Numbered from the stretch's first letter, positions 6,910 through 15,563 are shown. The stretch is DNA of 41,690 bases from Actinomycetes bacterium (GCA_021782915.1 JAJXUK010000015.1:1-41690); one strand, 5' to 3'. The notes: generated from the sequence alone by a model not told the origin. Made by a program: numbers and translations.

Positions 6910-8088
6910 ATGAAACTGGAAAGTAAGATTCGTAATCTTGCTAAACATCAAAGGAATGGGGCTATGAAACGAGGATCTCATCTAGTGGCTTCAATCCTAG
7001 TGCTCGCGTTGGTCTCCGGTTTTGCAATTCGCTCAGTCTCTGATTTGGGAGTTGCCTCACCACGGAACATGTTACGAATTCACATCACTGACTATGGATC
7101 ATCTGTCGCCGCAGCTTCAGAGACGGGGCCGGTCGATTCAGTGACACCAGTCGTCACCAATTTGCCTGGCGGAGGACTACAAACCTCATATCACCTGCCA
7201 GACGGGCAGTCCATCATAGTGAACACGCCGCCCCGGGGGTTCGACCCCCTAACGGCCAGTAACTCCCGGTTACAGGAGTTCAATTTTCCTGTTCGACCAT
7301 CAGATTCGTTAGCATTGCAGGACTGGATTAGAGTGATGAGCGCTTTTGGCTCAGACGATGCCCCAAGCGGTTCACTTCCCGTGGCGACGAATTCAACTGC
7401 AACCAAGTATTCGGTCATCTATGGTCCTTGGGCGGGCTATAGTTCTGGTTCAAACAACACGTAAAGTAATACCTTTGTCGCCGTGAAGGGTGATGTGACG
7501 GTTCCGTCGGCATCCACCTGCGGATCAACGAACAACATTGCAGCCTGGGTTGGGCTTGGTGGCACTACCAGCGCAACAAATAACTTGGTTCAGCAGGGGA
7601 TTGAATGCGGAAACTCAAATCTTGGATCTGGCAGTGCATGGAGGCCATGGACCGAATTTGCGGACACTACAAACCCGGTCAATTTCTGCGGCTACACGTC
7701 GTGGACGTTCGCTGCGGGTGATGTCATTTATCAGAACATGGGTTACGAGGCTAGCTCCAACCTTGCGAACTTCTTTCTTGAAGACATCACTGCGGGTGTG
7801 GCTCATAGTTGTTCGGCAAGTCCTCCCTCTGGTTGGAGTTATGATGATAACACCGCAGATTGGATTATGGAAGCCCCGACAGGTTCTGCCGTAAATTTCG
7901 GGACCGTTCCGTTTTCAGATGCGAATACGGAGCTTGACTCAACGGGTACGTGGGTAACCATGGGAAGCCAAGCCACCACTAAATGGATTGACGGATCGTC
8001 TAGTGCAGTAAATTGCATTGCCCCACAAGGAATTGGATCGGACAGTCAGTCGTTCAGCGATAAGTGGATTCAGTCGAGTTGCAGTTAA
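6910..8088 (+). pseudogene. G1 (eqolisin-type) glutamic peptidase, split by one in-frame stop
   Basis: Two open frames, 6910-7464 and 7465-8088, are in the same phase and separated only by TAA at 7462-7464. Read through, they give one secreted protein of about 391 residues: a signal/anchor segment (HLVASILVLALVSGFAI), a propeptide-like region, then the G1 fold. Eqolisin landmarks are WAGY before the stop, VAVKGDVTVP and AAWVGLGG after it, the catalytic Gln in NNLVQQGIE (codon 7591-7593), and the catalytic Glu in ADWIMEAP (codon 7870-7872) followed by NFGTVPF. The start at 6910 has GGGAGGA upstream. These peptidases act outside the cell, typically at acid pH. The stop may be a fresh nonsense mutation, a sequence error or a readthrough site. 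Confidence 0.82.
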
Positions 8089-8390
8089 TTTGGAAGGAAT
8101 GATAGCTACCTTAAGGACGTCTGTCTGCAATTGTACCGGTACGATTACGGATGGTGAACTTTACGAGCGTCTGGACCCATAAGAGTAGTCAATGCTTCGG
8201 TTAGATGAAGACCTCTAAACGGGCATCGAACACTTGCTCTGCTTTGAAGAGGATCCGCGTACTGGTCAGATGTGGCTGTTTTCGAACGCACATTGATATC
8301 TGCAACTTCGAATAGACGATTTCAATCTTTTCGCTCTGTAAATTTTCATCTCAAGTGGACAGCAACGCGATGAGAGTTAGGAGGCATCTG
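8089..8390. other. 302-bp AT-richer intergenic region
   Basis: No gene was recognised. A 16-bp near-palindrome centred on GTACCGGTAC (8130-8145) follows the peptidase gene and could be an operator or a weak hairpin. A good Shine-Dalgarno (AGGAGG, 8379-8384) for the next gene lies at the right end. Confidence 0.5.
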
Positions 8391-8942
8391 ATGAGATACT
8401 CGATGCGAATGGTACTGGCGACTGGGGTAACCGCCGTTTTCCTTGCCCCTCCTCTGAGCAGCAGCCTGTTTTTTAGAAACGAAATAGCTAACGCTGCAGT
8501 TGTGTCCTGCCACTTTTCGGCGCTCATCCCCAAACTCGGTCGATCTAGGAGCGTCTCTGGCACCACTTACTACTCTCTCGAAATCGTGAACAAGACAGCG
8601 ACCAGTTGTACACTGAGAGGCACTCCAATAGCTCGGCCAGGGTTCCTCGCCTATAGCAGAACACCGTGGGTAACAGTGGGGCCACCGGCAAGATCAATAT
8701 CATTCATAGGACGAGGGGGAAAGGTGGTAATCGAGCCAGGAAGAATCGCGAGTGTTGAGTTCGGCGTAACAGCAACGGCGAGTTACCTATTTAATAGGTG
8801 CGTCCCGAGGACGGTCTCTGGCGTCCAGATTCACTTCACGACGATCCACCCCGTTTTGGTGCTTGACTACGTTTTGCCAAAGCAATTGGTGTGTACTGCG
8901 GTTGCCAGTACGAGCATTATGGGCATCGTCATAGGTCCTTAG
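8391..8942 (+). CDS. Secreted DUF4232-like protein
   Basis: This 183-residue protein begins with an export signal (RMVLATGVTAVFLAPPLSSS). The exported domain has four or more cysteines in the order VVSCHF, then LEIVNKTATSCTLRGTP, then RCVPR and QLVCTA. The N-x-T-x-x-C-x-L-x-G-x-P segment is typical of DUF4232-like proteins and is shared with the gene at 1501-2193. The ATG at 8391 is set by AGGAGG six bases upstream; longer GTG and ATG starts (8355, 8370) lack such a site. AT-rich codon use resembles the peptidase gene before it. Function is unknown, probably cell-surface. Confidence 0.7.
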   Translation: MRYSMRMVLATGVTAVFLAPPLSSSLFFRNEIANAAVVSCHFSALIPKLGRSRSVSGTTYYSLEIVNKTATSCTLRGTPIARPGFLAYSRTPWVTVGPPARSISFIGRGGKVVIEPGRIASVEFGVTATASYLFNRCVPRTVSGVQIHFTTIHPVLVLDYVLPKQLVCTAVASTSIMGIVIGP

Positions 8943-9072
8943 TTCTCTTGAGTTCTTATTTGCAAGGCATACAATGGTCTGGGGATTAGGTGGCATTGGA
9001 TGCCGACTTCTCACAATCGCGTAGCCGTAGAAGTGTTCTTGAAGAAGGTTCTCTAAAAGTCAAGGGCCAGTT

Positions 9073-10130
9073 TCAGAGCAGATCCTGCCTCAAGGCGTTG
9101 AAGACCTCGCGAGCGATGAATCGCTTCAGACAACGCAGAACGTCGCGCTTGGAGAGCCCCTCAGCCCGACGCCGCTCCATGTAGACCTGAGTGCGAGGAT
9201 CGATGCAAATCCGCGCGACGGCGATGAGGTGCAAGGTCTTGTTGGCCTTGCGGTCTCCTCCTCGGTGCAGCCGCATCCGATTGGTCTTGCCCGAGGAGAT
9301 CGGTCCGGTGCAACGCCGCAGAGTCGCGCGAAGGCCCCGTCGTTCTGGAGACGTTCGATGTTCTGTCCCGCCGTGATGAGGAGTTGTGCCGCGTGCTGGG
9401 TGCCGATGCCGCGGCACGTGAGCAACGTCGGAGCACACTTCGCCACCAACTGCGCGAGGTGCACGTCCACTTCATCGATCTCCTCATCGAGTGACTTCAC
9501 ACGTCGGCTCAATTGGCGGAGCGCGAACTTGGCGGCTTGGTGCGGGTCGTTAAGACGTTCGAGGTCGGGTCGAAGTGCGTCGGCGCGATTGATTCGACGC
9601 CCGCTGCCGTGAACGGCTTCGACGTATTCGCGCAGTGGAGCGGGTGCGGTGACCAAGAGGTCGCGGATCTGCAGCTTGGCGGCCGTGTGGGCTTTCATGG
9701 CTGACTCTCGAGAGACCTTCAGCAGACGAATGCACTCGATGTCACCCGTGGTGTCCTTGGCCAGGGCTTTTGCCTCGCCTGAGAGAACTTTCCTCGCCGC
9801 CATTTCGGCGTCGATGGCGTCGTTCTTGCCCCGACGTGCCGTCGTGGCGCGGTGCGTGGCGTTCACCTCGAGCACGTCGACGTCTCGCTCTCGCAAGTAT
9901 CTGGTCAGCCCGGCGGCGTAGGAGCCAGTGCACTCGATGCCCACGCGATCGATCTCTCCCAGGGTGGCGAGCCACTCTTCGAGCTCGCGGTATCCGCGAA
10001 GCGACGCGTCAAAGCTGCGATTGCCCAACAGCGCGCCGCGGGCGTCTAGCACCGCGGCCTAGTGGATGTCCTTGTGCGAATCGACGCCGACCACTATGCG
10101 AGGTGGGTCGTCGCTGACTACTGTGACCAT
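9073..10130 (-). pseudogene. IS110-family transposase, broken by a stop and a frameshift
   Basis: The relic covers the full length of an IS110 DEDD transposase (about 350 codons). Reading from ATG at 10130, the frame gives VVGVDSHKDIH with the first catalytic Asp, then hits TAG at 10059-10061. It resumes with AAVLDARGALLG and runs through the RuvC-like part. Near 9301-9306, between the codons for GVAP and ISSGKTNR, one base is missing, which shifts the conserved C-terminal transposase_20 end (RLHRGGDRKANKTLHLIAVA, then SKRDVLRCLKRFIARE) into another frame. It ends at TGA 9073-9075. Both lesions rule out a functional enzyme. IS110 elements lack inverted repeats, so the ends were not placed. 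Confidence 0.9.
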
Positions 10131-10469
10131 GAGGGTCTGTCTCCTTCGTCTTGGGCGAGGGATGACCGAACCGAACCGGGTGGACAAATCAGTTATCAGG
10201 CAGTGAATGCTCGGCTTGAAGACGTAGAGAACAGTTCATCACCGATCGCCTCGGATTGGTCGTAGGTGCCACCAACTCCTCGCCCGGGGCGGACCTGCGC
10301 GTAGCGCACGGTCGGCCCATCGGGCCAAGTGTGTGATCCTCAGAATCTCCAAATTTCAGAGCCGTCGAGCGAGGTCTGCAGGGCACTCACGAAACATTGT
10401 GTTCGAAAGAGGCCAGAAAACGTCCTACTCCTATGGGGGATGAATGTCTCATCCCTCGTGAGGAGAGAC
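10131..10469. other. 339-bp intergenic region before the excisionase gene
   Basis: No gene was recognised. It should contain the outer (left-hand) end of the IS110 relic and, at its right end, the promoter and operator of the excisionase gene. Confidence 0.5.
10437..10455. promoter_or_regulatory. Candidate operator upstream of the excisionase gene
   Basis: A perfect inverted repeat, GGGATGA-N5-TCATCCC, sits 14 nt before the ATG and just upstream of the ribosome binding site (GAGGAGAG). The position suits repression of the excisionase-integrase unit or an mRNA hairpin that limits its translation. Confidence 0.5.
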
Positions 10470-10796
10470 ATGAGACTGCCCATCGACACCGCCACCGTGA
10501 AGTTTGCGGCCGCTGGACCTGCTGAACGGGCCCTCGACTTCGAGACCCAGAGCCCGAAGTTGGACGAAAACGGCGTCGCGTTGTTCAATGTGCCGGATGG
10601 TCGTATCAAATTTGACCGGGCCTTGACGATTGATGAGGCAGCGGACATCTTGGGGGTGAGTTACGCAACGGCCCGCCGTCTCTTGTTGGAGGGGATGATC
10701 CCACACCAACGGGTGTCACCGCGTCGAATCGTCGTGAGAGAGAGCGCGCTCATGGCGTACCTCGTCGTAATCACCCGGAATGCTCCAGAAGTCTAA
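10470..10796 (+). CDS. xis: Excisionase-like HTH protein
   Basis: This is a 108-residue protein. The C-terminal half (about residues 53-101) is a MerR/excisionase-type helix-turn-helix: LTIDEAADILGVSYATARRL, then the wing VSPRRIVVRESALMAYL. The N-terminal 45 residues (LPIDTATVKFAAAGPAERAL onward) form a separate small domain that I do not recognise. The ATG at 10470 follows GAGGAGA at good distance. The integrase gene follows about 65 bp downstream, so it probably acts as the recombination directionality factor of the island. It could instead be a regulator of the integrase. The gene symbol is by role, not by proven homology. Confidence 0.72.
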   Translation: MRLPIDTATVKFAAAGPAERALDFETQSPKLDENGVALFNVPDGRIKFDRALTIDEAADILGVSYATARRLLLEGMIPHQRVSPRRIVVRESALMAYLVVITRNAPEV

Positions 10797-10861
10797 AAGT
10801 TGTCACGCTGAAGCGACCTCGACGACGAACCGCGCGACCGTTGTGAGCGGTACCAATTCGG

Positions 10862-12037
10862 GTGCCATTTAGCGAAGGAGAGAACGAGATCGTCACTCGA
10901 CGTCAGCAGTCTCGCTCGCCAGGACAGGGTTCGGTCATGAAGATCGACGGCCGCAAAGGCTGGCGTGGCCAGATCTCTCTGCCAGGCGGAAAGCGTCTTA
11001 GCAAGCAGTTCGCGACCAAGAAGGCGGCCGAAGAATGGGTTGTCGAACAGTTGCAACTCCTTCGTACGGGACGGCTCGCCACCAAGAAGTCCATGACACT
11101 TGACGAGTGGATGACGCAGTGGAGCGAACTGCGCGTACGTTCCTACTCCACGAAGGAGATCGAGCGCATTCACTACCAGCGATACTTCTCCTCGCTATCC
11201 AAGATCTCCCTTGACAAGCTCACCCCGATGGTTCTGCGTCACTTCTTCGAGTCCCTGGAATCGAGGTTCAACGTGGAAAATCCGCCTCATGGACGGCCCC
11301 ATACGGTTCGCCTCTGTCACTCGTTGATGCGCACGTCGCTCGGCGACGCGGTGGAGGCTGGCGTGCTCGGTGTGAATCCCATGCTGGCGGTCAAGCGTCC
11401 GAGGATCCCTAAGGCCGAACCGAAGTATCTAACGATCGAAGAAGTGAGGAGACTGGTGGACGCGGCGGATGCTTCTGGCGACATCGGCGGTATCGCCGTT
11501 CACCTGATGCTGCGCTTGGGACTACGCCGAGGCGAGGCCCTCGGACTTTTGTGGAAGAACATCAACTTCTCGACCGGAGAGATCTCGGTCGAGCAGCAGC
11601 TGCAACGCATCCCCAATCCCGAGAATCCTGAGGTCACGCATTTGGGCCGAGTCGTGCTGAAGACTCAGGGCTCGGTTCGCACTCTCATCGCCGACCCGTC
11701 GCTTCTGGCCAAACTCGAGGATCTTCGTGATCAGGCGTTCGCCGCCTCAGAACCGGACGACTTCGTGATCGCCCAAATCGACGGTTCGCCGATCGATCCT
11801 TCGAACTACACGAAGTGGCTGTCCAAACTGGGTAGGTCGATCGGTGTTCATGTTTCACCCCACCGACTGCGCCACACTGCGGCAACGTTGATGCTCAACC
11901 AATCGATACCGCTCTCGACGATCGGAGCGGTTCTGGGCCACACCGATGCGCGAACCACACTCATCTATGCCCGTGTGACAAGGGACACTAAGACGGCGGC
12001 CATCAGCGCGCTGGGGGAGTTCCTCGATGCTCTGTAG
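10862..12037 (+). CDS. int: Tyrosine site-specific integrase
   Basis: This 391-residue phage-type integrase has three parts. An N-terminal arm-binding domain (about 25-70) begins with MKIDGRKGWRGQISLPGGKR and KQFATKKAAEEW. The core-binding SAM-like domain covers about 78-175. The catalytic domain has all the family residues: Arg222 (LRRGEALGLLW), Lys267, His334 and Arg337 (SPHRLRHTAATL), His360 (LGH) and Tyr369 (IYARV). It should catalyse recombination between the tRNA-Ala attB and the island attP. It lies about 215 bp from the tRNA, in the usual place. The GTG at 10862 has a weak ribosome site; an ATG at 10937 would remove little of the first domain. Confidence 0.93.
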   Translation: MPFSEGENEIVTRRQQSRSPGQGSVMKIDGRKGWRGQISLPGGKRLSKQFATKKAAEEWVVEQLQLLRTGRLATKKSMTLDEWMTQWSELRVRSYSTKEIERIHYQRYFSSLSKISLDKLTPMVLRHFFESLESRFNVENPPHGRPHTVRLCHSLMRTSLGDAVEAGVLGVNPMLAVKRPRIPKAEPKYLTIEEVRRLVDAADASGDIGGIAVHLMLRLGLRRGEALGLLWKNINFSTGEISVEQQLQRIPNPENPEVTHLGRVVLKTQGSVRTLIADPSLLAKLEDLRDQAFAASEPDDFVIAQIDGSPIDPSNYTKWLSKLGRSIGVHVSPHRLRHTAATLMLNQSIPLSTIGAVLGHTDARTTLIYARVTRDTKTAAISALGEFLDAL

Positions 12038-12180
12038 ATCTTGGACGGAGGGAAGATCCACTGACAGGTAGGTCTGCATCACGACTGGGTTTCATGACGG
12101 GTCGTTCGGTGTGTTCGTGTTTGAGAGCTGCGCGGGCGCACTTGCTGAAGCAGGCGACCACGATGTCGGCGTCAAAATCC

Positions 12181-12203
12181 GAACTGCTAACAAACTGCTA
12201 ACA
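12181..12203 (+). repeat. Tandem AACTGCTAAC repeat, probable integrase arm sites (right)
   Basis: Two copies of AACTGCTAAC (12182-12191 and 12193-12202) are separated by one A, identical over 23 bp to 1409-1431. They sit 49 bp inside the right attachment repeat. Confidence 0.75.
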
Positions 12204-12251
12204 CTCGCGTCCAGGATTCGCGAACCACCGATCGGAAACCCTTTGTCTGCT

Positions 12252-12327
12252 TGGTGGAGGTAAGGGGATTCGAACCCCTGACCTCTTGACTGCCAGTCAA
12301 GCGCTCTACCAACTGAGCTATACCCCC
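12252..12327 (-). tRNA. tRNA-Ala (anticodon GGC)
   Basis: A complete cloverleaf is present. The acceptor GGGGGTA pairs with TACCTCC, including the G3-U70 pair that specifies alanine. The D arm is GCTC-AGTTGGTA-GAGC, the anticodon arm is CTTGA-CTGGCAG-TCAAG with anticodon GGC, the T arm is AGGGG-TTCGAAT-CCCCT, and CCA is encoded. The 3' half from the anticodon loop onward is duplicated at 1264-1307. The gene therefore served as the integration target, and its current 3' half came with the island. Confidence 0.95.
12253..12296 (-). repeat. attR: 3' half of intact tRNA-Ala
   Basis: These 44 bp are identical to 1264-1307, in the same orientation. The crossover probably lies at or near the anticodon loop, where the identity ends. 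Confidence 0.9.
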
Positions 12328-12366
12328 GAGGGACTATCTATGGTAGCAGTCGGGCGCGGGCGTCTC

Positions 12367-13053
12367 TCACTGGGTGAGGACATCCACCAGTTGGGTCGGG
12401 TGGGAGAAGAACGGACTGTGGCCGCTCTCCAGGTCGACACGCGCGTTGCAGCGTGCGGCGAGGATGTCCTGGAGGCTCGGGTCGATGGCCCGGTCCTGCA
12501 GGCAGGCGACGTAGAGGGTGGGCGCGGGCACCACGGATCCGGTCCGGGGGCTGCGGAAACTTGCCAGGGTCTGGGTGCTGAGCTGACTGACGGCCCAATC
12601 ACGCGTGGCTGCTTCGCAGTCGCCATAGAGGGCGCTGCCAGCAAGTTCAGCATCCAGGTAGAGAACGGGACCCTCCAGGCGCATCGCCCGGTCCAGATCC
12701 GTGCGAACATCGATGAGTCGTGCGACGTCGGTGGCGCTCTCGCCGAGTTCCGGCACGATGGCCGCGACGTAGATGACCCGAGCGAGCTCGCCGATGAGGT
12801 GGGCGGCCTGGGTCGCCACGGCGCCGCCGTAGCTGTGAGCCACCAGCACCACCGAGTCGAGGCCCTCGCAGAGCTCAGCCACGACCGCGGCGTCCTGGTC
12901 GAGGTCGGCGTAGGGATCCCCGTCTCGCTGACAGCTGGGCAGGTCCGCGCTGCGCCAGGCCAGCCCTCGGCGGTCCAGCTCGGCAGTCACGTCGCGCCAG
13001 CACCACGGTCCGCCCCACGCACCGTGCACGAGGACGTAGGTTGAGCTCTCCAT
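12367..13053 (-). CDS. Alpha/beta-hydrolase
   Basis: This 228-residue soluble hydrolase has the fold's order of elements: oxyanion segment LVHGAWGGPWCW (residues 8-19), nucleophile elbow AHSYGG with Ser74, an acid in CLQDRAID (Asp187 or Asp191) and His212 in ESGHSP. The HGAWGGPWCW start resembles small esterases of the methylesterase/salicylate-esterase-like group, but the substrate cannot be inferred. The ATG at 13053 is preceded by AAGGAGG. It is divergent from leuS with a 50-bp shared control region, in which TAGTCT lies 18 nt before the ATG. It is the first chromosomal gene after the island and tRNA. Confidence 0.85.
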   Translation of the reverse strand: MESSTYVLVHGAWGGPWCWRDVTAELDRRGLAWRSADLPSCQRDGDPYADLDQDAAVVAELCEGLDSVVLVAHSYGGAVATQAAHLIGELARVIYVAAIVPELGESATDVARLIDVRTDLDRAMRLEGPVLYLDAELAGSALYGDCEAATRDWAVSQLSTQTLASFRSPRTGSVVPAPTLYVACLQDRAIDPSLQDILAARCNARVDLESGHSPFFSHPTQLVDVLTQ

Positions 13054-13091
13054 GAGTCCTCCTTCGGCCCAAGACTAGGCCGAACTCTTTC

Positions 13092-13097
13092 TAGACT
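13092..13097 (+). promoter_or_regulatory. Predicted -10 box for leaderless leuS
   Basis: TAGACT ends exactly 6 nt before the ATG and no Shine-Dalgarno is seen, which suggests transcription starts at the start codon. Confidence 0.55.
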
Positions 13098-13103
13098 GTC
13101 CCA

Positions 13104-15563
13104 ATGGCCCGACCCTTTGACGTCAAAGCCGTAGAGGCGAAATGGCAGGCCCGCTGGCGCGACGAGGGCACCTATAACGTCGACAACGACGACCGTCGGG
13201 ATCGTTACTACGTGCTGTGCATGTACCCGTATCCCTCGGGCGCCGCCCATCAGGGCCACGTGCGCAACTACACCTTCGGCGACCTGGTGGTGCGCTACAA
13301 GACGATGCGCGGCTACGCGGTACTCTCGCCGATCGGTTTTGACTCCTTCGGCCTGCCCGCGGAGAATGCCGCGATCAAGGCCGGGAGCCACCCGCGTCTG
13401 TTCACCGACGCGCGCATCCGTGAACTCACATCCTCGCTCGTGCGCCTCGGGGCCGTCTACGACTGGCGCCGTGAGGTGCAAAGCCACGACCCGCAGTACA
13501 TGAAGTACTCCCAGATGATCTTCCTCGCTTTTCTCGAGGCGGGTCTGGCCTATCGCGCGACGGCACCGGTGAACTGGTGTCCGGGATGTGCGACGGTACT
13601 CGCCAACGAGCAGGTGCTGGCCGACGGCACGTGCGAGCGATCAGGGGACCTCGTTCAGCGCCGAGAGCTGGAGCAGTGGTTCTTCCGCATCACCCAATAC
13701 GCCGAGGAGCTGCTCAAGGACGTCGACGAACTCGAGTGGCCCGAGCGCGTCAAGACGATGCAGCGAAACTGGATCGGCCGCTCCGAGGGTGTCGAGTTCG
13801 ACCTGGCCCTGGCGAGCGACCCCTCGCGAGCCCTGCGGGTCTTCACGACTCGTCCGGACACCGGGTTCGGCGTCACGTACGCGGTCCTGGCCCCGGAGCA
13901 CCCCCTGCTCGGCGAGCTGACCACGCCCGAGCACGCCGAGGAGGTTGCCTCGCTCGTCGAGCGGGCGCTGTCGGCCAGCGAGGTGGAGCGAACCTCCTCG
14001 GAGGGCGGCCTGGCCAAGCGTGGTGCCTTCACCGGCAGTTACGTGCTGAACCCCTTCAATGGTCGGTCGGTGCCGGTGTACGTGGCTGACTACGTGTTGG
14101 GCTCCTACGGCACCGGAGCCGTCATGGCGGTGCCCGCCGAGGACGAGCGGGATTACGATTTCGCGCGCACCTACGATCTGCCGATCGTGCGCACGGTGCA
14201 GGCGCCGGACGGTTTCGATGGCGGTGCCTATACGGGTGACGGGCCCCACGTCAACTCAGGTTTCCTGGACGGTCTCGATGTCGTAGCCGCCAAGGCCGCC
14301 GCCGCGGACTTCCTGGTCGAGAGGGCCGGCGGCCTGCGCAAGGTCAACTACCGCCTGCGCGACTGGCTCGTGTCGCGTCAGCGCTTCTGGGGCTGTCCCA
14401 TTCCGGTCGTGTACTGCCCGACGGACGGGATCGTGCCGGTGCCCCTCGAGCAGCTGCCGGTCGTCGCGCCCGATGACGTCTCGATGGACCAGACGGGCCA
14501 GTCCCCGCTGGCCACGCACGCCGGCTTTCTGCACACGAGCTGTCCGCGCTGCGGTGCGCCGGCGCGGCGCGAGACCGACACGATGGACACGTTCACTGAC
14601 TCGTCGTGGTACTTCTTGCGCATGGCGGACCCCTTTAGTTCGGGGGTGCCCTTCGACCCGACCCAGGTTGCCAAGTGGATGCCGGTGGACCAGTACATCG
14701 GTGGCATCGAGCACGCCATCTTGCACTTGCTCTACGCGCGCTTCTACGTCAAGGCCCTGGTGGACATCGGTCTGGCGAGCGGTGTGGCACGTGAGCCCTT
14801 CGCTCGTCTGTTCACGCAGGGCATGATCCGCCTGCACGGGACGAAGATGTCCAAGTCCAAGGGCAACCTCATCGCGCCCGAGCCGTACTTCGACACGGTG
14901 GGGGCCGACGGGCTGCGCCTCTTTCACCTCTTCGTGGGCCCGCCGGCCGACGACGTGGACTGGACGGACCAGACCGAAGGAGTGATCGAGGGCTGTGCCC
15001 GATTCCTGGACCGGGTGTGGCGCCTGTGCTCTGAGAACGGCCTGCACCTCGTGGAGAGGGAGGGCCCGGCCGACTATGCGATGCGTCAGGAGCTGCATCG
15101 TACGATCGCCAAGGTCACCGACTCGATGGAGCGCTGGAGCTACAACACCGCGGTCGCGGCGCTGATGGAGCTGCTGAACGCGGTGTCCAAGTGGGCGCGG
15201 GATCCCCAGGGAGCCTCGCGCGTGGTGTTCGATGAGGTCCGCCGCACGATGCTGTGCCTGCTCGCGCCCATGGCGCCGCACATGTCGGCCGAGCTCTTCG
15301 AGGTCCACTACCCGAGCGAGCCGGGGGTGCACGCACAGAGCTGGCCCCGACCCGACCCAGCCCTTCTGGTGCGAGAGAGCGTGACGATGGTTGTGCAGGT
15401 CAACGGCAAGGTGCGTGCGCGCCTGGAGGTGCTGGCCGACATCACGCAGGAGCAGGCGCGCGAAGCCGCCCTAGGCGAGGAGCGGGTTCGCGCGGCTCTG
15501 GGCGCGCCCGTGACGAGGGTCGTCGTCGTGCCGCCGCGCCTGGTGAACGTCATAACGGGATGA
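13104..15563 (+). CDS. leuS: Leucyl-tRNA synthetase
   Basis: This 819-residue class I aminoacyl-tRNA synthetase charges tRNA-Leu in the cytoplasm. The HIGH-type signature is in [15 protein letters not shown] (about residues 39-53). The CP1 editing domain includes [20 protein letters not shown] (about 250-270), and KMSKSKGN lies near residue 580. An anticodon-binding helical domain and a C-terminal domain ([13 protein letters not shown]) complete the protein. Length is normal for bacterial LeuRS. The stop TGA overlaps the ATG of the next gene. No damage was seen. Confidence 0.97.
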   Translation: MARPFDVKAVEAKWQARWRDEGTYNVDNDDRRDRYYVLCMYPYPSGAAHQGHVRNYTFGDLVVRYKTMRGYAVLSPIGFDSFGLPAENAAIKAGSHPRLFTDARIRELTSSLVRLGAVYDWRREVQSHDPQYMKYSQMIFLAFLEAGLAYRATAPVNWCPGCATVLANEQVLADGTCERSGDLVQRRELEQWFFRITQYAEELLKDVDELEWPERVKTMQRNWIGRSEGVEFDLALASDPSRALRVFTTRPDTGFGVTYAVLAPEHPLLGELTTPEHAEEVASLVERALSASEVERTSSEGGLAKRGAFTGSYVLNPFNGRSVPVYVADYVLGSYGTGAVMAVPAEDERDYDFARTYDLPIVRTVQAPDGFDGGAYTGDGPHVNSGFLDGLDVVAAKAAAADFLVERAGGLRKVNYRLRDWLVSRQRFWGCPIPVVYCPTDGIVPVPLEQLPVVAPDDVSMDQTGQSPLATHAGFLHTSCPRCGAPARRETDTMDTFTDSSWYFLRMADPFSSGVPFDPTQVAKWMPVDQYIGGIEHAILHLLYARFYVKALVDIGLASGVAREPFARLFTQGMIRLHGTKMSKSKGNLIAPEPYFDTVGADGLRLFHLFVGPPADDVDWTDQTEGVIEGCARFLDRVWRLCSENGLHLVEREGPADYAMRQELHRTIAKVTDSMERWSYNTAVAALMELLNAVSKWARDPQGASRVVFDEVRRTMLCLLAPMAPHMSAELFEVHYPSEPGVHAQSWPRPDPALLVRESVTMVVQVNGKVRARLEVLADITQEQAREAALGEERVRAALGAPVTRVVVVPPRLVNVITG

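Larger units (their letters stand above)
1264..12296. mobile_element. tRNA-Ala-integrated genomic island (about 11 kb)
   Basis: The segment is bounded by a perfect 44-bp direct repeat, 1264-1307 and 12253-12296, which is the 3' half of tRNA-Ala. A tyrosine integrase is next to the intact tRNA, an excisionase-like gene sits upstream of it, and tandem AACTGCTAAC repeats lie inside both ends. No replication, conjugation, capsid or terminase gene was seen. It is therefore either an integrative element mobilised in trans or a cargo island that still has its own integration module. Most intact cargo genes encode membrane or secreted proteins. The serine recombinase and IS110 relics show later insertions. 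Confidence 0.88.

Noticed and set aside
8180-8189. Second copy of TAAGAGTAGT, also present at 2230-2239 in the GntR operator region
   Set aside because: A 10-base match without the left half-site of the inverted repeat; chance cannot be excluded.
12037-12058. GATCTT / AAGATC stem just after the integrase stop as a terminator
   Set aside because: Only 6 bp with a 10-nt loop, moderate GC and no U-run; too weak to call.
14256-15332. 358-residue minus-strand frame opposite leuS
   Set aside because: Antisense shadow of a strongly conserved gene, His/Arg/Val-rich and without motifs.
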